DNA of 9,170 nt from Patescibacteria group bacterium. GTDB lineage: Bacteria > Patescibacteriota > Minisyncoccia > Minisyncoccales > JASEJS01. Shown here piece after piece: positions 5,810 through 9,170 of the stretch (positions are counted from its first letter, which is position 1; each line of letters begins with the position of its first letter). The stretch covers positions 1-9,170 of the forward strand of contig JASEJS010000025.1 of NCBI GenBank assembly GCA_030016765.1, given 5' to 3'. The notes under the pieces are model-generated. The model was not told the origin of the DNA and ran no database searches. It was given only the letters and a program-made list of their open reading frames with translations. A program made the translations under genes and the position numbers.

Positions 5810-6100
5810 ATGATTTCAAAACAGGAGGTTAAACATATCGCTAAATTAGCCAGGTTAGGTTTAACAGGAAAAGAGATTGAAAAATTTCAGAGGGAGCTTT
5901 CCAGGATTTTAGATTATATAGAAAAATTAAAGGAAGTTGATGTTTCAAAAGTTGAACCTTATATTCACCCAATAAAAATGGAAAATATAATGAGGAAAGA
6001 CCAAGCTAAAGAGAAGGAAATAGAAATGAAAAAAAAATTAATAGAAATGGCTCCGGAAAAGAAAAAAGGCTATCTAAAAACAAAATCGATCTTAAAGTAA
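5810..6100 (+). CDS. gatC: Asp-tRNA(Asn)/Glu-tRNA(Gln) amidotransferase subunit C
   Basis: Small subunit of GatCAB, which converts mischarged Glu-tRNA(Gln) and Asp-tRNA(Asn) to the correct forms; GatC wraps around GatA and stabilises the complex. The family pattern is clear: ISKQEVKHIAKLARLGLT, FQRELSRILDYIEKLKEVD, the variable middle, RKDQAKEKE and the end APEKKKGYLKTKSIL. At 96 residues it has the usual length. The ribosome site AGGAG (5802-5806) is unusually close, three bases before the ATG, and abuts the base of the 5714-5802 stem-loop. gatA follows after 51 bases that hold a second hairpin. Confidence 0.95.
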   Translation: MISKQEVKHIAKLARLGLTGKEIEKFQRELSRILDYIEKLKEVDVSKVEPYIHPIKMENIMRKDQAKEKEIEMKKKLIEMAPEKKKGYLKTKSILK

Positions 6101-6109
6101 AATTAGGCA

Positions 6110-6141
6110 GAAAATCCCTTGCTCCAGTGCAAGAGATTTTC
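6110..6141 (+). promoter_or_regulatory. 12-bp hairpin between gatC and gatA
   Basis: GAAAATC (6110-6116) pairs with GATTTTC (6135-6141), and CTTGC (6118-6122) pairs with GCAAG (6129-6133). There is one C-A mismatch and a six-base loop. It lies 10 bases before the gatA ATG, where a ribosome site would be expected, and no purine-rich site is visible there. It has no T run, so control of gatA translation or message processing fits better than termination. Confidence 0.6.
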
Positions 6142-6151
6142 TTCCTTATTA

Positions 6152-7603
6152 ATGGATCTAACAGATTTGACAATAAAAGAAGCTCATCAGGGATTAGTAA
6201 AAAAGGAGTTTTCAGCTCTAGAATTAACTAAGGCCTATTTAGATAAAATTGAAAAGGAGAATAAAGAAATTTTTGCTTTCCTTACGGTTAATGAAGACTT
6301 AGCTCTTTCTCAGGCCAAAAAAATAGATGACTTTATTGCTGAAGGAAAAAAAATTTCAATTTTAGCTGGAATTCCTTGTGCCATTAAAGACAATATTTTA
6401 GTTAAAGATATTAAGTGTACAGCCGGTTCCAAAATTTTAGAAAATTATATTGCTCCTTATGATGCCACGGTAATAAAAAAATTAAAAAATCAAGAAGCAG
6501 TGATTTTAGGAAAAACTAATTTGGATGAATTTGCCATGGGTTCTTCAACTGAAAATTCTGCTTTTGGTCCGACTAGAAATCCCCATGACAAAAGTCGAGT
6601 TCCAGGTGGTTCTTCTGGAGGATCAGCAGCGGCCGTGGCTGGAAATCTCTGCTGTTTTGCCTTAGGATCTGATACCGGAGGTTCAATTCGACAACCAGCT
6701 TCCTTTTGTGGAGTGGTGGGATTAAAACCAACCTATGGAGCAGTTTCCAGATATGGTCTAGTTGCCTTTGCTTCTTCTTTAGACCAGATTGGACCAATAA
6801 CAAAGATAGTAGAGGATGCTAAAATTGTATTTGATGCCATTAAAGGAAAGGATGAGATGGATAGTACCTCGCTAAATTCAAAATTCAAAATTCAAAAATC
6901 AAAATTACAAATCAAAATTCAAAATTTACGAATTGGAATTCCTAAAGAATATTTTGTTAAAGGAATTGACCCTGAGGTAGAAAAAGTAATTAAGGGGGCG
7001 ATAAAAAAATATACTGAGCTGGGAGCAAAAATTGAAGAGGTTAGTTTACCTCATACTGAATACGCTCTACCTGCCTATTATATAATTTCCTCTTCTGAAG
7101 CTAGTGCCAATTTAGCCAGATACGATGGAATTAAATATGGATATTCAAAATTCAAAATTCAATATTCAAAATTCAAAAGTTTATTAGATGTCTATTTAAA
7201 AACCAGAGGAAATGGATTTGGGGATGAGGTCAAAAGAAGAATTATGCTGGGAGCTTATGCCTTATCAGCTGGTTATTATGAAGCCTATTATCTAAGAGCT
7301 CAGAGAGTTAGGACCTTAATAAAAGAAGATTTTAAGGAAGCTTTTCAAAAAGTTGATTTCATTTTAACCCCTGTTTCTCCCACTCCAGCCTTTAAATTGG
7401 GAGAGAAAATTACTGATCCTTTAACTATGTATCTTTCTGATATTTTTACTGTTTCAGTTAATTTAGCTGGACTTCCAGCTGTTTCTATTCCTTGTGGTAA
7501 AGTTGGAAATTTGCCAGTAGGCCTTCAAATTATTGGTAGGGCTTTTGAAGAAGAAAAAATTTTAAAAATAGGTAAACTCCTTGAAGATTATGAACTTCGC
7601 TGA
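6152..7603 (+). CDS. gatA: Asp-tRNA(Asn)/Glu-tRNA(Gln) amidotransferase subunit A
   Basis: Amidase subunit of GatCAB; it hydrolyses glutamine and passes ammonia to GatB for transamidation. From the ATG at 6152 the protein has 483 residues. Its catalytic triad is K79 (PCAIKDN), S154 (PGGSSGGS) and nucleophile S178 ([12 protein letters not shown]), the numbering known for Staphylococcus aureus GatA, which supports this start. An in-frame TTG at 6119 would add 11 residues encoded by a hairpin and is rejected. Two heptamer arrays are translated: residues about 242-258 ([11 protein letters not shown]...), before [10 protein letters not shown], and about 331-342 ([12 protein letters not shown]), before the conserved [12 protein letters not shown]. 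Both fall in loops that vary among relatives. gatB is not adjacent. The last 14 bases overlap the next gene. Confidence 0.96.
   Translation: MDLTDLTIKEAHQGLVKKEFSALELTKAYLDKIEKENKEIFAFLTVNEDLALSQAKKIDDFIAEGKKISILAGIPCAIKDNILVKDIKCTAGSKILENYIAPYDATVIKKLKNQEAVILGKTNLDEFAMGSSTENSAFGPTRNPHDKSRVPGGSSGGSAAAVAGNLCCFALGSDTGGSIRQPASFCGVVGLKPTYGAVSRYGLVAFASSLDQIGPITKIVEDAKIVFDAIKGKDEMDSTSLNSKFKIQKSKLQIKIQNLRIGIPKEYFVKGIDPEVEKVIKGAIKKYTELGAKIEEVSLPHTEYALPAYYIISSSEASANLARYDGIKYGYSKFKIQYSKFKSLLDVYLKTRGNGFGDEVKRRIMLGAYALSAGYYEAYYLRAQRVRTLIKEDFKEAFQKVDFILTPVSPTPAFKLGEKITDPLTMYLSDIFTVSVNLAGLPAVSIPCGKVGNLPVGLQIIGRAFEEEKILKIGKLLEDYELR
6876..6923 (+). repeat. Degenerate ATTCAAA heptamer array in gatA (first)
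   Basis: Three perfect ATTCAAA copies (6876-6896) are followed by altered units (AATCAAA, ATTACAA, ATCAAA) and a last perfect copy at 6917-6923. It encodes [17 protein letters not shown] in place of the loop usually found between DSTS and LRIGVPKEYF. The altered units suggest an older array than the one in rseP. Confidence 0.88.
7143..7177 (+). repeat. ATTCAAA heptamer array in gatA (second)
   Basis: Five tandem units, four perfect and one ATTCAAT (7157-7163). It encodes [12 protein letters not shown] after the conserved RYDGIKYG segment, replacing the loop before the [13 protein letters not shown] motif. It keeps the reading frame. Confidence 0.9.
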
Positions 7604-8105
7604 TTTTTTCGATTTCATCATTTCACCTGTCTTCAGTGGTTGGTTGCTAATTCTAAAAATTATCTTTATAGGTTTTTCTTTATTCTTTTTGATATTTATT
7701 TTGATAGCCCTAATAAAAACTACTTGGTTGAGAAAAATTATTTTAGAAGATTTATTCGAATTCCTTACTTATCGGCCCTACGAAACTAGAAAAGCGATGA
7801 AAGCCTGGTCAAAAATTACAAAAAGGCTCAAAACTAAAAGAGAATCTGAGTATAAATTAGCATTGATTGAGGCAGACTCAATGTTAGATAATGTTTTAAA
7901 AAACTTAGGTTACAAAGGAGAAAACTTAAAAGAGAGATTAAAATTAGTTTCAGCCGAAACTGTTTCAAATATTGAGAAATTATTGGAAGCTCATGAAATC
8001 TGTGGCCATATCATCAATGATCCTGATTATAGATTAACTTTAGAAGAAACAGAAAAAGTTTTAAACATTTATCATCAAGCTTTGAAGGATTTACAGGTTT
8101 TGTGA
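7590..8105 (+). CDS. Single-pass membrane protein, uncharacterised CPR-type family
   Basis: Not a named family to me. The best start is the ATG at 7590 (171 residues); a TTG three codons earlier is less likely. A short N-terminal segment is followed by one long hydrophobic stretch at about 17-44 ([19 protein letters not shown]). A charged, mostly helical cytoplasmic part follows, with the pattern [47 protein letters not shown], then [20 protein letters not shown] and a final helix. From memory, very similar proteins (with the ESEYKLA...EAD...LDNVL...GYKGE pattern) recur across Parcubacteria and Microgenomates with no assigned function. It overlaps the end of gatA by 14 bases, so translational coupling is likely. 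Its function is unknown. Confidence 0.85.
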   Translation: MNFADFFDFIISPVFSGWLLILKIIFIGFSLFFLIFILIALIKTTWLRKIILEDLFEFLTYRPYETRKAMKAWSKITKRLKTKRESEYKLALIEADSMLDNVLKNLGYKGENLKERLKLVSAETVSNIEKLLEAHEICGHIINDPDYRLTLEETEKVLNIYHQALKDLQVL

Positions 8106-8111
8106 TTTTAC

Positions 8112-8140
8112 TTGATTTTAAATTTTTAATTAGGTATAAT
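8112..8140 (+). promoter_or_regulatory. Promoter for initiator tRNA
   Basis: TTGATT (8112-8117), a 17-base spacer and a perfect TATAAT (8135-8140). The expected transcription start, six to seven bases after the -10, is about 8146-8147, which is the first or second base of the tRNA. The transcript may thus carry almost no 5' leader. The two small genes and two tRNAs downstream have no better promoter and are probably read from here too. Confidence 0.72.
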
Positions 8141-8145
8141 AACAT

Positions 8146-8216
8146 CGCGGGGTAGTGGAGTAGTACCATGCGAGGCCCATAACCTTGAGACCCAGGCGCA
8201 ATTCCTGGCCCCGCAA
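8146..8216 (+). tRNA. Initiator tRNA-fMet (CAU) with atypical loops
   Basis: The cloverleaf fits 71 bases. Acceptor CGCGGGG pairs with CCCCGCA, leaving the C1-A72 mismatch that marks bacterial initiators; the discriminator is A73. The anticodon stem CGAGG/CCTTG encloses loop CCCATAA, anticodon CAT. Departures from the norm: base 33 is C instead of U; the D loop (AGTAGTA) lacks the G18-G19 pair; the T loop is CGCAATT instead of TTCGANT; and the anticodon stem has A29-U41 instead of the third G-C pair of classical initiators. CCA is not encoded. The strong promoter just upstream argues that it is expressed. Standard tRNA finders may score it low. Confidence 0.85.
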
Positions 8217-8230
8217 CTATTAATGTATAA

Positions 8231-8493
8231 ATGGAAATAATTTTTACAAAGCATGCTAATGAAAAATTTAAAATTTTAGAGAAACATCAATTCAAAATTA
8301 AAAAATCAGAAGTAATTGAAACGGTGAGAAATCCAGAAAGAGCAGATCTTTCAAAGGTACCTTTAATAATCGTTCAAAGAAAAATTAACAAAGCACATTT
8401 TTAAGAGTAGTTTATAAAAAAGAGAACAATAAAATCAAAATAATAACTTTTTATCCAGCGCGAATTGAAAGATATGAAAAAAAATTTAAATAA
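8231..8493 (+). pseudogene. DUF4258-like toxin-type gene with a -1 frame break
   Basis: The ATG at 8231 opens 57 codons (MEIIFTKHANEKFKILEKHQ...) ending at TAA 8402-8404. The family's expected continuation, LRVVYKKENNKIKIITFYPARIERYEKKFK, is present in the -1 frame from 8401 to the TAA at 8491-8493. Joined, the two parts make 87 residues, a normal length for DUF4258-like proteins (pattern FTxHAxEKF..., then HFLRVVY...ITFYPARxxRY), a family with small RNase-like toxins. The break lies in a run of five T (8398-8402), where one extra T, or a -1 slip of the TTT codon at the stop, restores the frame. It could be a real inactivation, a homopolymer error or recoding. It overlaps the next gene by 20 bases. 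The family call is from sequence pattern only. Confidence 0.65.
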
Positions 8494-8701
8494 AATAAAA
8501 ATTAAATATGATCCAGAAAGTGATGTTTTATCATGGGAAATTTCTAAGAGGCCAATTGATTATGCTATAGAAATTGGCAATATGATTTTACATTTCAGTT
8601 CTGAAAATATCCCAGTGTATATTGAAATTTTAGAAGCGAGAAAGTTTTTAGGAAAAACCCAAAAACTCATTAAAGAGAAAGTTCCAGCCACAATATATTA
8701 A
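8474..8701 (+). CDS. DUF2283-like small protein, putative antitoxin partner
   Basis: 75 residues from the ATG at 8474; an upstream in-frame TTG at 8465 is less likely. The pattern IKIKYDPESDVLSWEIS...AIEIGNMILHFSSENIPVYIEILEARKFL matches the DUF2283 fold (short beta strands, a YDPExDxL opening, and a central IEILxA strand). DUF2283 genes are commonly found next to DUF4258 genes, in an arrangement read as toxin-antitoxin. Here the gene overlaps the end of the DUF4258-like reading frame, so its translation probably depends on ribosomes arriving from it. The C-terminal tail (KLIKEKVPATIY) is short and charged. The antitoxin role is inferred from pairing alone. Confidence 0.75.
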   Translation: MKKNLNKIKIKYDPESDVLSWEISKRPIDYAIEIGNMILHFSSENIPVYIEILEARKFLGKTQKLIKEKVPATIY

Positions 8702-8719
8702 GCTTTAAATTTGGTTTTC

Positions 8720-8793
8720 GCCGGTGTAGCTCAGTGGTTAGAGCGATAGCATCATAAGCTATGTCGTCACGGGTTCGAATCCTGTCACCGGCA
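8720..8793 (+). tRNA. tRNA-Met (CAU), elongator or tRNA-Ile2
   Basis: Complete class I cloverleaf: acceptor GCCGGTG/CACCGGC with A73, D arm GCTC/GAGC, anticodon stem ATAGC/GCTAT with loop ATCATAA (anticodon CAT), and T arm ACGGG/CCTGT with the standard loop TTCGAAT. No CCA is encoded. The fully paired acceptor excludes an initiator. Elongator Met and the lysidine-modified Ile2 share this anticodon and cannot be told apart with certainty here. It lies 18 bases after the DUF2283-like gene. Confidence 0.94.
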
Positions 8794-8817
8794 TAAAGAG
8801 GACCAGTAAAATATTAT

Positions 8818-8893
8818 GCGGGTGTAGCTTAGCCCGGATTAAAGCGCCACTCTGTCACAGTGGAGATCGTGGGTTCAAATCCCATCGCCCGCG
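8818..8893 (+). tRNA. tRNA-Asp (anticodon GUC)
   Basis: Complete cloverleaf: acceptor GCGGGTG/CGCCCGC, discriminator G73 as expected for aspartate, anticodon stem CCACT/AGTGG with loop CTGTCAC (anticodon GTC), and T arm GTGGG/CCCAT with loop TTCAAAT. No CCA is encoded. It follows tRNA-Met by 24 bases and probably shares its transcript. Confidence 0.96.
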
Positions 8894-9170
8894 CCTGAAT
8901 AGTTAGACACGAACTCTCTCTTGAGAACGGGCTAATATTAGGCGTCCTGTTTGACAAGAATTATTGAGATATTAAGCAAAATTAGAAAAATTGAGAAACA
9001 TTATTTTAATTTACAAAATTGGTAGAGTCAGCCGCTTTCCGAAAGATTTTTATCGGCTGATAAAAGTTGATACCTCTAATCCAACAAAGATTTTAAGAAA
9101 CATAATACTTTCTTTTGTTCAATTTGAACTGAATTAGCGATAAAAAGAAAGAACAAAGATAAAATGTTTG
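8894..9170. other. Intergenic tail with inverted repeats, no gene recognised
   Basis: I see no credible coding frame. Structure present: CGCCT/AGGCG arms just after tRNA-Asp, enclosing imperfectly paired AT-rich arms; TCAGCCG (9028-9034) with CGGCTGA (9054-9060) around an inner CTTTC/GAAAG hairpin; the inverted repeat gttcaa-t-ttgaac (9117-9129), nested between CTTTCTTTT (9108-9116) and AAAAGAAAG (9143-9151). A TTGACA at 8951-8956 has no good -10 at the right distance. An ATG at 9164 could begin a gene beyond the edge, but there is too little to judge. Confidence 0.5.

Noticed and set aside
6119..6151. Upstream TTG start for gatA adding 11 residues
   Set aside because: The extra residues are encoded by a hairpin and lack homology; the ATG at 6152 gives the K79/S154/S178 numbering of known GatA.
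6573..6803. Minus-strand open frame inside gatA
   Set aside because: Shadow of the conserved amidase signature region.
9164..9170. Start of a gene at the right edge
   Set aside because: Only two codons are visible and no clear ribosome site precedes them.

Overview
The window is an AT-rich bacterial segment with small, tightly packed, mostly single-domain housekeeping genes. Several traits point to a Candidate Phyla Radiation (Patescibacteria) genome, most likely a Parcubacteria-type lineage: a shortened proline-tRNA ligase without its editing domain, a small membrane protein of a type I associate with these lineages, few Shine-Dalgarno sites, and heptanucleotide repeats placed in frame inside conserved genes. 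TGA is used as a normal stop, so this is not an SR1/Gracilibacteria-type code. The lineage call is inferred from gene content; no rRNA is present.

Left part (1-1900, minus strand): one transcription unit runs from a strong promoter near 1869-1897 through a degenerate serine tRNA-like gene and an intact tRNA-Ser(UGA) into dnaG (primase), which is still open at the left edge. The CCA end of tRNA-Ser(UGA) shares its last base with the dnaG start codon. The dnaG frame also carries a perfect 27-base palindrome and a heptamer array.

Middle intergenic region (about 1770-2267): no protein gene. It holds divergent promoters, a 24-bp palindrome, a 19-bp tandem repeat and a terminator-like hairpin. Together these suggest an unrecognised plus-strand structured RNA of about 400 nt.

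Central plus-strand block (2268-8105): rseP (site-2 protease), proS, mreB, gatC, gatA and a single-pass membrane protein. They lie close together, apart from a long inverted-heptamer stem-loop between mreB and gatC and a second hairpin between gatC and gatA. Themes are membrane and cell-shape maintenance (rseP, mreB) and aminoacyl-tRNA supply (proS, gatCA). gatB is not in the window.

Right part (8106-9170, plus strand): a promoter drives an unusual initiator tRNA, followed by a frameshifted DUF4258-like gene overlapping a DUF2283-like gene (a toxin-antitoxin-type pair), then tRNA-Met(CAU) and tRNA-Asp(GUC). The last 277 bases contain only inverted repeats.
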